A stretch of DNA of 64,000 nucleotides from Orychophragmus violaceus (GCA_030180135.1 CM058235.1:91674535-91738534), one strand, 5' to 3'. Counted from the stretch's first letter, positions 31,382 through 43,638 are shown. The notes: generated by a model from the sequence alone, not told the origin. Numbers and translations are program-made.

Positions 31382-32600
31382 AAAAGCATGGAAAAATCAT
31401 ATAGACGTCGAGATCTTCACTAAATGGCTGGATAGGGTGATTCGAAACCGTCTAAATACCATAAGAGAAACGGGGAACGTAAAGTATGAAGACACATTCA
31501 TATTTTGATTTTCAACAAGATCGTAAAATATGCAGAAAGCTTTCTTGAATATATTTTTATATATATTCAAAAAATATTATTTATATTGTTGACTAGTTTA
31601 TTTTGGTAATTTTGGAATTTTTTCTATTTGGATTTCTTATGAATAGTTATTTGATTTTATATTTAAAGTTTTAGAAGATATCTGATAATATATTTGCTAT
31701 TTTACTTTTAAGATATTACTCGGTATATTTGTTATAGATAAAATGATTTTATATGATGAATTGTATAATTATCGTTAATACTAAATTAAATATATATATA
31801 TAAGATAAATTATTTTTCAATATAATATTTTTATAAAATCAGATATATTAGTATTAAAATTTTGTATTTAAAATTAAAACAAAATTTTTATTTAAAATAA
31901 ATATATTAATAAAAATTTATATATATATATATATAACTAAAGTTTTTATCAACTTCTCAGACACTAAACAACATCTTTTTCCTCATGATACAAGTTAGGC
32001 ATGGGTGTTCGGGTTCGATTCGAGTCTTTCGAATTTTTGGATTTTTGGATCTAGACAAATAAGATAGATTCGAGTATTTTAGAATTTTTATTCGGGTTCG
32101 GTTCTATGGTTCGGTACAGATTCGAATACGCGAAAAAATATAAAACAAAAATAAAAAATAGTTATATTTAAATACCTTTCATTTGAGCTTTACTATATGT
32201 TTTTTTTTTCTTAAAGGTGTAACAGTGATAGGAAAATGGATAACACAAAATATAATGTTAAAAATAAATATATACTTATTCATTTATTTTCCGAGTAAAT
32301 ATTTTCTTCATATATATAATCTATGAGTACCAGGTTTCATCTCCTCATAGTTTGAGTTCTGCCTCTTTCATCTGATCATCGGATCTCGGTAAATAATATC
32401 TCCTTCTTCCTCCGATCGACTTTCCCAGATTTTGATCATCAGTCGAAATCGCGAGATAAATCTTTTTTTGTTTATTAATATCGAATTTTCTTGGCCATAA
32501 TTTTTCATTTTAAATTCAATCCTATTTATTTAGTAGAGAGATTTAGCGAAAAGTTCATAAAGTTGAGCAGTTTGACTTATAATAGAGAGAAAAGTCTTCA
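31382..32600. other. AT-rich intergenic DNA, no gene recognised
   Basis: A short frame at 31380-31508 reads AWKNHIDVEIFTKWLDRV and may be a transposon scrap. The rest is TATATA-rich (31550-31940), then a CGGGTTCG/CGGTTCGG low-complexity patch (32000-32110) like those at 35000-35500 and 35940-36080. Confidence 0.45.
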
Positions 32601-32734
32601 AGGCAGATTCTGAAATGAAGGTCAGACAAAGCGTAAGAGGCAGAGAGATTCTGAAGCTCAGACAAGTCCGTCGGGCAGAGTGGAAGAGGCATGGACAGGT
32701 TGAGGCACACCTAGTTCCTGAAGTAAGATCTGCA

Positions 32735-33307
32735 CTAGATGATCGGCGCCATATCGGCGATCCGTGGGAGGAGCCCAATCACGGATTGATATTTCCCGAC
32801 GCAGTGTGTGCACCAGGTCATCGATGCCAACACGACGGAGGACGCACGCCCTAAAACAGGTCCTGCTGCGGAGGATTCGAGGCAGGAAAGCTTGTACATC
32901 ATGTGTTCAAACAAGGTGCGGCATGTACATCCCGTAAGCGGAGCGAAAGGAGCCGGAGCCGATAGTTCCCGACGTATAATCTCCACCATGTGACCATAGC
33001 TGAAGCGGGGTAGCGTGGATGGAGTCCAACGACCCAATGCTATTACTGCACGCAAGTAATGGACCAGCTCTTGGGTGCCATGGAGACGGAGTGTGCGTGC
33101 ACACGAATTGAGATCGCTGGGAAGGTGTTCAGGTAAGAAATGTTGGAGACCATCGTCTTCAAAAAGCTCTGCCAAAGTCTGCCAAAATCAAATCAAAACC
33201 AAGTTGAGCTCTGCCAAAGGTTGTGTAGGAAAAATAAAACAGAGAGACCAAATATATATCACCTTATGTTCTTCAAGCCTAGGCATAGGTCGCTGATTCT
33301 GATCCAT
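32735..33307 (-). CDS. Unrecognised gene candidate with internally repeated helical units
   Basis: I propose exons 33263-33307 (MDQNQRPMPRLEEHK) and 32735-33178 (TLAELFEDDGLQHFLPEHLP...), joined at GT and CAG sites in phase 0, giving 162 residues. A unit with ELVHYLRAVIALGRWTPST, then YGHMVEIIRREL, is followed by a second unit in another frame: DLVHTLRREISIRDWAPPT, then YGADHLVQILLQEL, open to a TGA at 32658. Two homologous units of about 45 residues in different frames point to a frameshift or an unrecognised short intron near 32860. GC-rich coding contrasts with AT-rich flanks. I do not know the family. It may be a lineage-specific gene or a decayed captured gene. Confidence 0.4.
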
Positions 33308-34920
33308 TTTGCAGCCTGAGAAAAAGAAAAAAGAAATATCAATCATGATTTCTACCAAAAAGAAATCAAAATCAGTGACGAGAGACATAAACTGAAAATT
33401 TCAATTACAGAACAGCTGCTGCTCTGCAAAAACTCTGAAAATTTGGATTCAAATGGAGAAAGAACAATCAATCATGTTTTCTTCCAAAAAGAAATCAGTG
33501 CGTAACATGAGACATAAACGTTTCAGGACAGCTTCCGAGAGATAGAGATTATTCAATCTAAAACAGGTTCCATAATTCAAAAGCGATGGATAGAGATTAA
33601 CGTTCGGTGAATTCAGATGTAGCTTCCAAAAAATCACTAAAGAGAAATCCAGACAGAACAACAACTTTGAGTCTGAATTTCGTGAGACATTGAAACAGAA
33701 GCAGCTCAAAAATGTTCTTATATAATTCAAAAATCTAAAACCTGATCATGTCACAGACGAAAGATGAAATAGCAATCCAGATAGAAGATTATTCAAATTC
33801 AATTGAGATGAAGACAGAACAGGTTCGGTCGTTCAAAAACAACAGATGGATACAGAGAGATCTTCCGTAATTCCAGATATTCTGTGAATTCCTTAATTTC
33901 AAAAACACAAACACAAACGGAAACAGAAATCTCAGTCTCTCTGAAAATTCAAGTAAGAAATTCAGAGAGATGAAACAGAGCTCAAAAAATTTCTTAGGTG
34001 AAGCAGACGAAAGATGGAAGAGAAATGCAGACAGAGCAACAACTTTGAATCTCAATTTGTGAGATACTGAAACAGAAACAGCTTAAAAGGAAAATCTAAC
34101 CGATCAAAATGGTGAGATGAAGAAGAGGAACATCACGACAACTCAAAAAATTTCTCAGAATTCAAAAAAAAAAAAACTAACCTCGATGATGATGATGTTG
34201 CAGGAGACGTAGAGGAAAAAGAAACCGGCAGGAACAACGGCTTGAAGAATCTCAGTGTTCGTGAGGGACTGAAAGTTTGTTTTGTAGGATGAGTTTTCCC
34301 TCCCACTGCTTGAACATACCGAAGCCAATGTGGCACTGCCAGCTGTCTCATGATGTTTGATTTGAGTCTGAATTCATAGAAATTTCGGTTAGCTCGGTTT
34401 AACATTTTTGGAATTTTGATTTGTGAGACTGAAATCAAAAAGAAATTTCAGCTCATGCAAAATTCTGAACCCAACGTAGCACTGACAGCTGTCTGACTGA
34501 ATTCATAATAATTCCGGTTAGTTTGGTTTTACATTTCGGAATTTGATTTGTGAGACTGAAATCAAAGAAATTTCGGTTCGGTTCAAGCAAAATTCTGTAA
34601 ACCAAAAGAAAAACAAAAAGACTCACATTCAAACGATCTGTATTCAACAACCAGAGATCCGCCACGAAGAAACAACGATCTCTGAACCCTAAAACCATCT
34701 TCGATGAGGAACCCTCTATCCTCAGAAAAGTTCGACTCTCTCGTCCTTATCGCTTCGGGAAGCAAAGGATCCGGCGAAGATGCGGCGTGACGGAAAACAA
34801 AGTTGGGTTTTGGAGTTAAAATCGGAGAAAGAAAATCTGAAGAAGGAAGAAGACGATGAGGCGCACGATTTTATTATAAAGACTAAAGAGAAAAGGGTTG
34901 ACATTGTATTAAAGATATTT
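33308..34920 (-). other. Repetitive upstream region of the unrecognised gene
   Basis: Contains several diverged copies of a segment with ACAACTTTGA(G/A)TCT and GTGAGA(C/T)A(C/T)TGAAACAGAA, at about 33650 and 34030, and repeats around AAATTTCGGTTAG (34380, 34510). Possible leader exons and introns exist (for example ATG at 34698 followed by a GTGAGT donor), but no coherent coding model emerges. A TATAATAAA-like sequence lies near 34870 on the minus strand. Confidence 0.35.
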
Positions 34921-35532
34921 GTCACCTTTTTTTTTTTTTTTTGACATCTACCTCTTTTATTAAAGATATTTTGTTATTTGACCCCTTTTTTGATGACTTG
35001 CAATTTCATAAGCACTTATAATTACGGTTGGCGAAAATACCCAAATCCAATCTCCGAACCCAATCTGATCCGAAAAAGTGATACCGGATTCTAGACTGCT
35101 ATATCCGAAAATCCGAACATGAATCTGAACCGAAAACTTAATAGGTATCCGAAATATAATTATATATCTAAAATTATTAGTTATATTTAGATTGAAATTA
35201 ACTAAAATATCCAAATTTACAATTATAAATTCGAAGTTATCAATTATTTTGAGACTAAATTTGTCTAAATATCCAAAATATTTTAAATATCCTAAAATAC
35301 TTATTTATAATTATCAAAATTAACAAAAAATTATTTAAATCTAATTCATTTTTATTTTATATTTTGGGTATTCGAACCGATCCGATCTGGATGAAACTGA
35401 ACCGAACTCGAACTGAAATTCTAAAATACACGAATAGTTGTATATCTCGGAAAACAAAAACAACCGAACCCGAATTAGTACTCAGACGCCCATTCTTCTT
35501 TAATCAGGTTGGCACGTTACATAATGATTTGG
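34921..35532. repeat. AT-rich and CCGAAC/CGGATC low-complexity repeat sequence
   Basis: A poly-T run (34929-34943) is followed by sequence with CCGAACC, GATCCGAA and AAATATCC words. The 35365-35490 part recurs at 35955-36080 and 38265-38400. No gene is seen. Confidence 0.5.
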
Positions 35533-36179
35533 TTTTGAAACATGATTCCAATGTTTTTTACCATTTATAATATTCATTAGTTTTTACGCTTTTGAAAAGT
35601 AATTATGTTATATATAACTAGAAAAAGAAACAAAATGTGATTAATCTACTAAACTTAGTTTTCCGGTGTTTTATAATTATCCTACAAAAGTTTTGATTCA
35701 ATTGATTTCGTTCTGTTAAAAATTATTCAGTTATCATACTATTCATCTCACGTACCAGTCAAGTGTATAGTATGTCAAATCTCAAAAATTAGTTGAACCT
35801 TGATATAGTGGAAATTCGAAGAGTAGTTGCAGTGATACGTGATTTGGTCAGTCTGCGTTTAAGAAATGTAAATATCCTAAAATACTTATTTATAATTATC
35901 AAAATTTAACCAAAATTTATTTAAATCTAACTGATTTTTATTTTATATTTTGGGTATTCGAACCTGATCCGAATCTGGATGAAACTGAACCAAACCGAAC
36001 TGAAATTCTAAAATACTTGAATGGTTTTATATCTTTAAACCTAAAAATCCGATCCAAACCCGAATTAATACTCGAATGCTCAAACCTACTAATAATCTTG
36101 CGTTGTGAAATAACTAAACCACTTGTGATCTATTGTTCAATAAAGAATACATACACGTCGAGATGCATCGCATGATCCA

Positions 36180-37072
36180 AGTTATCTAAACATTTTTAAA
36201 ACCAAATATATGGAGAACATCCTTGATAAATGCCCATTCTAGTCTATCGTATACTTTACTCATGTCGGTTTTGACAATTGTGGAGCAAAGATTGCTCCGC
36301 TTTTGAGCCCTTAAAGAAGTGTAGAACTTCATGAGTTATAAGACCATTATCCGTTACTTCACTTCCAAGGACGAAGGCCAATTAGTTCGTGTAGATGGTT
36401 GCATCGAGTATTGGTTGTAGTCGAAGAGTGAGGGTCTTGGAGATCGTCTTATAATAGACATTACACAAAGCGAAAGAGCGAACATCATCAACTCATTAAA
36501 GATTTTGAATGTTAGGGATGAGACGCACATGAGTGTTATTGATGTTCAATAGCACAACCCCGTTAGAGAAGAAATTATGGTTCATTTATAACCAAGTCCC
36601 TACTTCAATCCAATTATAGTGGTAAAGGCGGCCGAAAAGCCATTTGGACCCGACACTTTGTCAGGATGGATTGAGAAACTTGCTCTTTTGAATTCCTCGG
36701 TGAAAGGGATTTGAATCAAGGATTCATTTATATCTGGTGAAATACATGGTTGTAGTGCATCGTGAACTACATATGAGCTATTGAGATCACTGGATGTGAA
36801 GATCTTGTTGAAATACTCTGTAATGACATTTGTAATTTCTTCTTCTTCTTCTTCGAAATAGTTTGGCCTGAGTCATCTTCAATTATCATAATTTTTTTCC
36901 ATATACCTTCCTCGGGTAACATCATGAAAGTATTCTATGTTTCGGTCTCCCAAAGCAAGTTAATTCACTAGACTTCGCCAAATCTCTTCTTCCTTTTTAT
37001 ACATCATATTGAGTACATTGTTGATTAAATCAATAAGCTTTTGGCTATAATTAAGATTCACCATAGAATTAC
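36180..37072 (-). pseudogene. Degenerate LINE ORF2 (reverse transcriptase) fragment, copy A
   Basis: Minus-strand readings include HPDKVSGPNGFS, SKTLTLRLQPILD, GSEVTDNGLITHEVLHFFK and KTDMSKVYDRLEW (about 36610-36220), the plant LINE RT motifs up to the first catalytic region. The upstream linker (about 36850-37020) matches the ALGDRNTGYFH-type segment. Stops and shifts are frequent. Confidence 0.8.
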
Positions 37073-37238
37073 TAGCGACTAATTTTTGACTATCATTATC
37101 TGTTCCAAACTAGCGACTAATTTGTGACGATGTTTGTGTGGTCGCAAATAAGTTGCAAAATAGTCAATTCAATTGCACATTTTGCGACATATATAGTCAC
37201 ACAAATGTAGTCGCTAATTCTATTTTTTTCTCGTAGTG
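37073..37238 (-). mobile_element. CACTA-type terminus, copy A
   Basis: The minus strand starts CACTACGAGAAAAAAATAG, then carries several TAGCGACT/TTTGCGAC subterminal repeats over 165 bp. This is the form of a CACTA (En/Spm) end. No matching opposite end with a 3-bp duplication was found. Confidence 0.6.
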
Positions 37239-38879
37239 TCCACTACTCAAGGAGGAGGAATGCTTAGTGGGAAAATCCAAGACCAGTAAATTGGGCTTTG
37301 ACGGTGATGGAGCATCTCAATGATGGAGGTTTCTAGTGTAAATTTTATTCGAGCTTTTCTCGTATTAGCGGCTTTCTCGGGTGAGTTCTTTCCGGATGAT
37401 TGGATCGGCAGTGGTTTCGAGCTGTGAAGACAGAGATTCAGAAATTCAATTGGTCGGCGGCATGATCCTCAGCGGTATCTCGGTGAGATTGCATATAGGA
37501 GACTAAGTTTTTCTTCCAAAAATACCATTTAAAAACCTTTTTCCCCCAAAAAAGCAAAAAAAAAAAAACAAAAATTAAACTAACCAAACCCTAAAATCCA
37601 AACTCTAAAACCAAATGTGAACCCAAACATTTCAACTATGAACTCTTAAAAGTTCTTTGAATGTTTATGGAATTTCCGGAAAAATAAACTAATGATGATT
37701 ATTTTTTTAGAAAAGAAAACTCAATTAGTGCTATTTTAGGATATTTCTTCAGTTTTCAATTTTTTTGTCCTTTTATATGTTGAAAGCACATAGGTGATGA
37801 ATGGTGAACCACTTCTTCACATTCTCAAGTTTTGAAACGTGATTCCACTGTTTTTTTACCATTTATAATATTCATCAGTTTTTACGTTTTCACGCTTTTT
37901 GAAAAGTGATTATGTTATATATAACTAGAAAAAGAAACAAAATGTAATTAATCTACTAAACTTAGTTTTCCGGTGTTTTATAATTATCCTACAAAAGTTT
38001 TGATTCAATTGATTTCGTTCTGTTAAAAATTATTCAGTATCATACTATTCATCTCACGTACCAGTCAAGTGTATAGTATGTCAAATCTCAAAAATTAGTT
38101 GAACCTTGATATAGTGGAAATTCGAAGAGTAGTTGCAGTGATACGTGATTTGATCAGTCCGTGTTTAAGAAATGTAAATATCCTAAAATACTTATTTATA
38201 ATTATCAAAATTTAACCAAAATTTATTTAAATCTAACTAATTTTTATTTTATATTTTGTGTATTCGAACCCGATCCGAATCTAGATGAAACTGAACTAAA
38301 CCCGAACTGAAATTCTAAAATACGTGAATGGTTTTATATCTTTAAACCTAAAAACCCGATCCAAACCCGAATTAATACTCGAATGCCCAAGCCTACTAAT
38401 AATCTCTCTCCATTCTTCTTTAATCAGATTGCCACGTTACATAATGATTTGGAACGCTCCCATGGAAAATACTATTCTTTAATAACTTAAGTTATAACAC
38501 TACACAAGAAACATGCATATTCAAAAGTGGGTTGACATGAGTTTAGCTGATTTGAATTTTATTTATATTCTTGTCTGCTTTTTTTTTTTTTTGCATTCAT
38601 CATTAATATATTTTTTCCAAGATAGAGGCTTATGTTGTTCTGTTGCATTCTAAAATCTCAATCCTTCATAATTTACAAATAATTGGTAAAATAATCTTCA
38701 TTAAAGTTGCAATTTCACAAATGTCTACCAATGAGAAATGTTTGCAAAGTGACAATTTTCGGTTTGCTATGCCCTCACCAAAATTCATAATTACAAGAAT
38801 GTTGTGTTGTGAAATAACTAAACCACTTGTGATCTATTTTAAGAAAGAATACATACACGCCGAGATGCATGGCATGATC

Positions 38880-39515
38880 CAAGCTATCTAAACATTTTGA
38901 AAACCCAATCTATGGAGAATATCCTTGATAAATGACCATTCTAGTCTATTGTATGCTTTACTCATGTCGGTTTTGATAGTTATGGAGCAAAGATTACTCC
39001 GCTTTTGAGCTCTTAAATAAGTGTAGAACTTCATGAGTTATAAGACCATTATCCGTTATTTCTGTTCCAAGGATGAAGGCTAATTGGTTCGCGGAGATGG
39101 TTGCATCGAGTATTGGTTGTAGTCGAAAAGTGAGGATCTTGGAGATGGTCTTATAATAGACATTAAAAAAAGCGAAGGAGCAAAAATAAGCAACTCATTT
39201 AAGATTTTGAATGTTAGGGATGAGACGCAAATGAGTGTTATTGATGTTCAATAGCAAAACCTCGTAAGAGAAGAAATTATGGTTCATTTATAACCCAGTT
39301 CCTACTTCATCCGATTCTCGTGGTAAAATGCGGCCGAAAAGCCATTTGGACCCGACACTTTGTTAGGATGGATTTAGAAAATTTCTCTTTTGAATTCCTC
39401 GGGAAAAGGGATTTGGATCAAGGCTTCATTTATATTTGGTGAAATACATGGTTGTATGAGTTATTGAGCTCATTGGATGTGAAGATCTTGTTGAAATACT
39501 CTGTAATTAATGACA
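38880..39515 (-). pseudogene. LINE RT fragment, copy B, part 1
   Basis: The minus strand reads AIKTDMSKAYNRLEWSFIKD near 38990-38930 and HPDKVSGPNGFSAAFYH near 39370-39320, the same motifs as copy A but independently decayed. Confidence 0.8.
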
Positions 39516-39527
39516 CTAGGTGCTGTA

Positions 39528-39549
39528 CTCCCCGCGCACGCGCGGGGAG
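39528..39549 (-). terminator. Helitron 3' terminal hairpin
   Basis: CTCCCCGCGC and GCGCGGGGAG pair perfectly around AC, followed on the minus strand by TACAGCAC and CTAG. This is the transposition-termination signal, not a transcription terminator. Confidence 0.88.
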
Positions 39550-40454
39550 AGGTGACATTTTAATACTTTTTTGGTCTGGTTTCGGATTATTCCTTTTAGT
39601 TATTTTTATGTGTTAAAAATATGTATCCGCTAAGTTTATGTCTATTTTTAGTTAATATCTATTTTGATTATTTTGCCACATTTACTTTGATTATTTTGCC
39701 ACCGAAATTTTTGTTCAAAACTTTAAATATTTTGTAAAACCTTATATTGTGTATGCGCATTTTAAAAACAAAATATACGCGTTATATTTTTTCTGAACAA
39801 TAATTTCGTATACTTGCAGCTTTAGCCATGAAGGAGCAGAGCTACAATAGAAAATACGCATTCTTTTTCCGGAGTGCCCTTGGCAGTTTTCTGTTATATA
39901 TAGTTTCCGGTGGTTGTTTTCTTACATGGAGAACATAGACTTCAGTCTTGTCCCTACTCAATGTCACATATTTAACATATATATTCACTAAATCACAACT
40001 ATTTTTTCTGGGTTGATCAGATATTGTAAAAAAACCGGTATTGTGACACCGAGTAAAACAAACACAAAATAACCACATATATGAGTAAACCCATTGTTGG
40101 AGATACTGGAAACCTCTTCACTTACTCCTGCAATAAAATAGAGATTACTTGAAGACGAAGAAAGCACTTGGAGGGCAAATTAGTTTCTAGCATCATCGGA
40201 TGTTTCTGATTCTCTCAAATTCGTAAGAACAATGAGAACATAACACAATTAATACCTGCCAAGATCTCAGATGCATTGAGCAATTGAATGCCATTGTTGG
40301 TTTACTTACCTCTTCTATATATGTGCTGTGATCAACAGTGAGCTGAAAAGCCGCTAAATTCAGGACTAAAGATGATTGATGATCCCCTCACAACCTCCCA
40401 AATCATTCATCATAGTTTCTTAGTTGATCCGTTCCAAGTCATGTCTTATCTTCG

Positions 40455-41330
40455 CTAACCAGTAATCCGTTCGGATTTCTGACCAAGTATAGCTCTACTA
40501 TTGCCAACATTAATCACATAAATATCTTCAATTTTCATCACCAACACCAGAGCACAAGAACCCATTAAAGCTAGCTCAGGGTTTTCGTCCAGCATCTTAT
40601 ATGCAGTATCTAGATATGCTTCTTCCGTCTTCCTCAGAGCTTGTGACAATGCATGTAGAACATCGGAATGGTTCTCCAACCGATCCGACCCGCTTCTCCG
40701 ATTGATTTGTTCCTTTAATCGACGGTCAAGATATCACCTTTCTCGATCCCACTCACATCTCCACCATCGCTGATTATTATCTTCCTGATCAACTCGATAT
40801 GAACACGATGCGTCAAGACAAGATCTCAATGGATCGGTTTCGGAAGATGCGTCCAGAGGTTTGGATTCGATATTTGGATCGTGCCATAATAACCTTTGAG
40901 CTCCAGATGAAGCGTAGGATAAAGATGAGGGAGTAGATAATCCGGCGCATCTGGACCGTTGAATCCTTCGTATATTCCGATGAAAAGCCATCCGCGCTCC
41001 TTCGAAACTACGACTTATACTCGATCCTCACCGGCTTTTCCTTGGGCCCACTGAAGATTCTGGCTTTCGAGCGAAAAGTCGTCGGCTAAGAATCCTTCGC
41101 TGCTAAAGTTCAAGTTATTAACAGTGAGATTCTCGTTGTGCTGCTGCTGCATGTTCTGCCTCTTTTCTGACCTGATCCCCCAGTCGGACTCCTTAACGGT
41201 TTTGTTCGGAGCAACGATCGAGTTTTGCCCTCGAGATTGCTCGACGGAGAATCCGAACCAAAGAATTTTTTCTTGACCCGACCCCTAAAGCTAAACCATG
41301 AAGAAGCTACGCTGGAAGTGATGATCTGAT
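40455..41330 (-). pseudogene. Captured PP2C phosphatase fragment (POLTERGEIST-like family)
   Basis: The minus strand reads FSVEQSRGQNSIVAP, NLNFSSEGFLADDF, LQWAQGKAGEDRV, GWLFIGIYEGFNGPDAPDYL, then RCEWDRERG, and after a frame change SDVLHALSQALRKTEEAYLD and LALMGSCALVLVMK...VINVGNSRAILGQ. This is the N-terminal and early catalytic region of plant PLL/POL-type PP2C phosphatases. Those are plasma-membrane-associated Mg/Mn Ser/Thr phosphatases that act in stem-cell signalling. Later catalytic motifs are missing, and a stop follows EDRV. It lies in the same orientation as the Helitron and looks like captured exons and introns. Confidence 0.85.
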
Positions 41331-42100
41331 CGTCGAACAGATTAAACTAATCATTCATTATTTGAGGAGAGAACGACAAATTAATCTCAAACACTTCTTT
41401 TATGCCAGCCACTTCCTCCACTGATCACCTGAGAAGGAGTGAAAAAAAGTTTCACATTATTTCTTCTACATTAACATAATTAAGGTCACCAAAAAGCGGC
41501 AATCCGGAATGGAATCCACCCATAGAGCTTGTTTCTTGAGCTTGTTCATAACAGATAACTGTTTGAGCCTTGCTTTCACAGTCGTGTAAGTGTAATGTAG
41601 AAATACGAAAGATGATGGTTAAAACGGTGGAGATGAGTACAAGTAACTGCGGTGGCTGTATTTATAGGGTACACCTACATATGGATTGGCGAAACGTTTC
41701 AGATGGGGCCTCATCTGTTTCGGCTTTAATGGGAGTCATGAAAGAGGAAATAATTACGTTGTAAACGGATTGATGAGTGCAGTGAAGGAGGTAAGGAACG
41801 ACAGACGATTGAGATTCGAGTCAATCCTGGGATCACGATAGACGCCTAGGGTTACAGAGCGAAGGATGTAGGAATAAGGAGGTGATTGTAGCTGGGCTCT
41901 TCACTACATTAGGTTTGGGCCTATTTGAGAAGTCGATTTGATGAGTCAGTAATTTTGTCTTAGCCCAGACAAAAAGATTGGCCGAGTTACGCGTGAGATG
42001 AGATGTTCTTAAAAAAAAAACCAAGCCACGTAGGATCACTTAGGCCGCTGACGTGGACACTCTTAGAATGGAGAGAAAAACTCTCCTATTATATATATGA

Positions 42101-42335
42101 TTTGTAGTTTCTTCTTCTTCGAAATAGTTTGGCCTGAGTCATCTTCAATTATCATACATTTTTTTCCATACACCTTCCTCGGGTAACATCATGAAAGTAT
42201 CCCATGTTTCGGTTTCCCAAAACAAGTCAATTCACTAGACTTCGACAAATCTCTTCTTCCTTTTTATACATCATATTGAGTTCATCGTTGATTGAATCAA
42301 TAAGTTGTTGGCTAGAATTAAGATTCACCATAGAA
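42101..42335 (-). pseudogene. LINE fragment, copy B, part 2
   Basis: Continues the LINE interrupted at 39515. The minus strand reads YKKEEEICRSLVN and LGNRNMGYFHDVTRGR, the conserved plant LINE segment upstream of RT, with stops. Confidence 0.78.
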
Positions 42336-42506
42336 TCATTAGCGACTAATTTGCAACTATCATTATCAGTCGCAAACTAGCGACTGATTTGCGACGATAT
42401 TTGTGTGGTCGCAAATAAGTTGCATACCAGTCAATTCAATCACGCATTTTGCGACTGTGTATATAGTCTCAGAAATGTAGTCGCTAATTCTATTTTTCTC
42501 GTAGTG
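42336..42506 (-). mobile_element. CACTA-type terminus, copy B
   Basis: Same 170-bp end as in copy A (minus strand CACTACGAGAAAAATAG, then AGCGACTA repeats). Confidence 0.6.
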
Positions 42507-43006
42507 TCAACAACTCAAGAAGAAGGAGTGCTTAGTGGGAAAAGCCAAGACCAGTAAATTGGGCCTTGACGGTGATGGAGCATCTCGAAGATGGAGGTTT
42601 TTAATGTAAATTTGAATCAAGTTTTTCTCCTATTGGCGGATTTCTTGGGCGAGTTCTTTCCGGAGATTAGATCGGCGGTGGTTTCGAGCTGTGAAGACGG
42701 TGATTCAGAAATTCAATTGGTCGGCGGCGCGATCCTCAGCGGTTTCTCAGTGAGATTGAAATCAGAGACTAAGTTTTTCTTCCAAACATACCATTTAAAA
42801 ACCTTTTTCCCCAAAAATGCAAAAAAAAAAAAAAATTAAACTAACCAAACCCTAAAATTCTAAAACTAAATTTATGAACCCAAACATTTCAACTATGAAC
42901 CCTTAAAATTTGTTTGAGTGTTTATGGAATTTCCGAAAAATATACGCTATTCACTGCTCCTACATGATCACACAATCTCTCTGTCATGTTCTAGTTATCA
43001 AAGCCA
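42507..43006. other. Flank of copy B, no gene recognised
   Basis: A plus-strand frame at 42591-42839 has a homologue in copy A (37330-37500) but is not preserved there and shows no known domain. Poly-A runs follow. Confidence 0.4.
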
Positions 43007-43357
43007 TTAATAATAAAATGCGTCACTTCCACATTTGTTTTCAGTGTAACCTCTAAACAAGTAGCAGAACAAACAAAATGCTTTGTTCTTTTTTACACTA
43101 TATTCCAGCCAATCACTATAGAGATCAAACCAAGACGGATTGAATCGTCTCAGATTATTCTCAATCAATGATTTAGGAAAATCATAACCACGAGGTTGAC
43201 CAGGACCTTTAATTAAATATTTGCGTCTTACCTTGTTTCTTTCATTTGGCTGATATTCCAATATTCTTTTCCTATCTGCAGGATCATAAGGTAAATTTTC
43301 CAACTCATTTTCAAAGGTGGATGCAAACTTTCGTTTAGGCGCATAATTTTTTTTCAT
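43007..43357 (-). pseudogene. hAT-type (ZMYM1-like, TTF zinc-finger) transposase N-terminus
   Basis: The 116-codon frame reads LPYDPADRKRILEYQPNERN, VRRKYLIKGPGQPRGYDFP, RRFNPSWFDLYSDWLEYS and AFCLFCYLFRGY. That is the TTF-type zinc-finger start of plant hAT-family transposases annotated as zinc finger MYM-type protein 1-like. The long DUF4371/RNase-H-like catalytic region and the hAT dimerisation domain are absent, and the frame ends at the junction with the duplicated block. It is truncated and inactive. Confidence 0.85.
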
Positions 43358-43596
43358 TGAAAATTTGCAAACAAAATATAAATTGTTTTAGCATATTTGA
43401 AATTAAAACTGAAAACTTGTGTTGTAAATATTGAAAAAAATAATAATCATGTTGATATTAAAACTTAAAAGTAAATATCAGTTCCCTTGAAGCAATATGA
43501 ATCATATTGCCCTTGTTTTCTAAATTCATCCATAATTATTTCACAGCATTATACTGTTAATTCTAGTATGATGCCGATTCGGGAACATAACTTAAC

Positions 43597-43638
<42 letters not shown>

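Larger units (their letters stand above)
35533..37690. repeat. Tandem segmental duplication, copy A
   Basis: Shares order and sequence with 37830-42950 at an initial offset of 2,297 bp (TTTTGAAACATGATTCC at 35533 versus 37830). It continues through the LINE fragment, CACTA-type end and the flank with AGTGCTTAGTGGGAAAA words. Copy A lacks about 400 bp present in copy B (38400-38800). Confidence 0.8.
39516..42100 (-). mobile_element. Non-autonomous Helitron carrying a PP2C gene fragment
   Basis: Both ends are precise. The minus strand starts TC (42100) after host A and ends CTAG (39516) before host T. Comparison with uninterrupted copy A (ACAAA|TGTCATT) shows an A|T insertion without target duplication, the Helitron hallmark. 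Twelve bases inside the 3' end is a perfect 10-bp GC hairpin with a 2-nt loop (39528-39549). The 5' end TCATATATATAATAGGAGAG resembles Arabidopsis ATREP-type ends. Its 2,585 bp lacks Rep/helicase and carries a fragment of a protein-phosphatase gene. Confidence 0.93.
37830..42950. repeat. Tandem segmental duplication, copy B (split by a Helitron)
   Basis: Second copy of the block at 35533-37690. The Helitron at 39516-42100 divides its LINE fragment, so the Helitron arrived after the duplication. Confidence 0.8.

Noticed and set aside
32530..32778. 82-codon minus-strand ORF as a separate gene
   Set aside because: It overlaps the second repeat unit of the unrecognised gene in a different frame; the unit homology lies in the other frame.
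38498..42506. A complete CACTA element from CACTACACAAG (38498) to the CACTACGAG end (42506)
   Set aside because: The termini match only at CACTAC, the flanking triplets differ (TAA versus TCA), and copy A lacks the left end.
42591..42839. 82-codon plus-strand ORF as a gene
   Set aside because: Its counterpart in the duplicated copy A is not preserved as a frame, and no domain is recognised.
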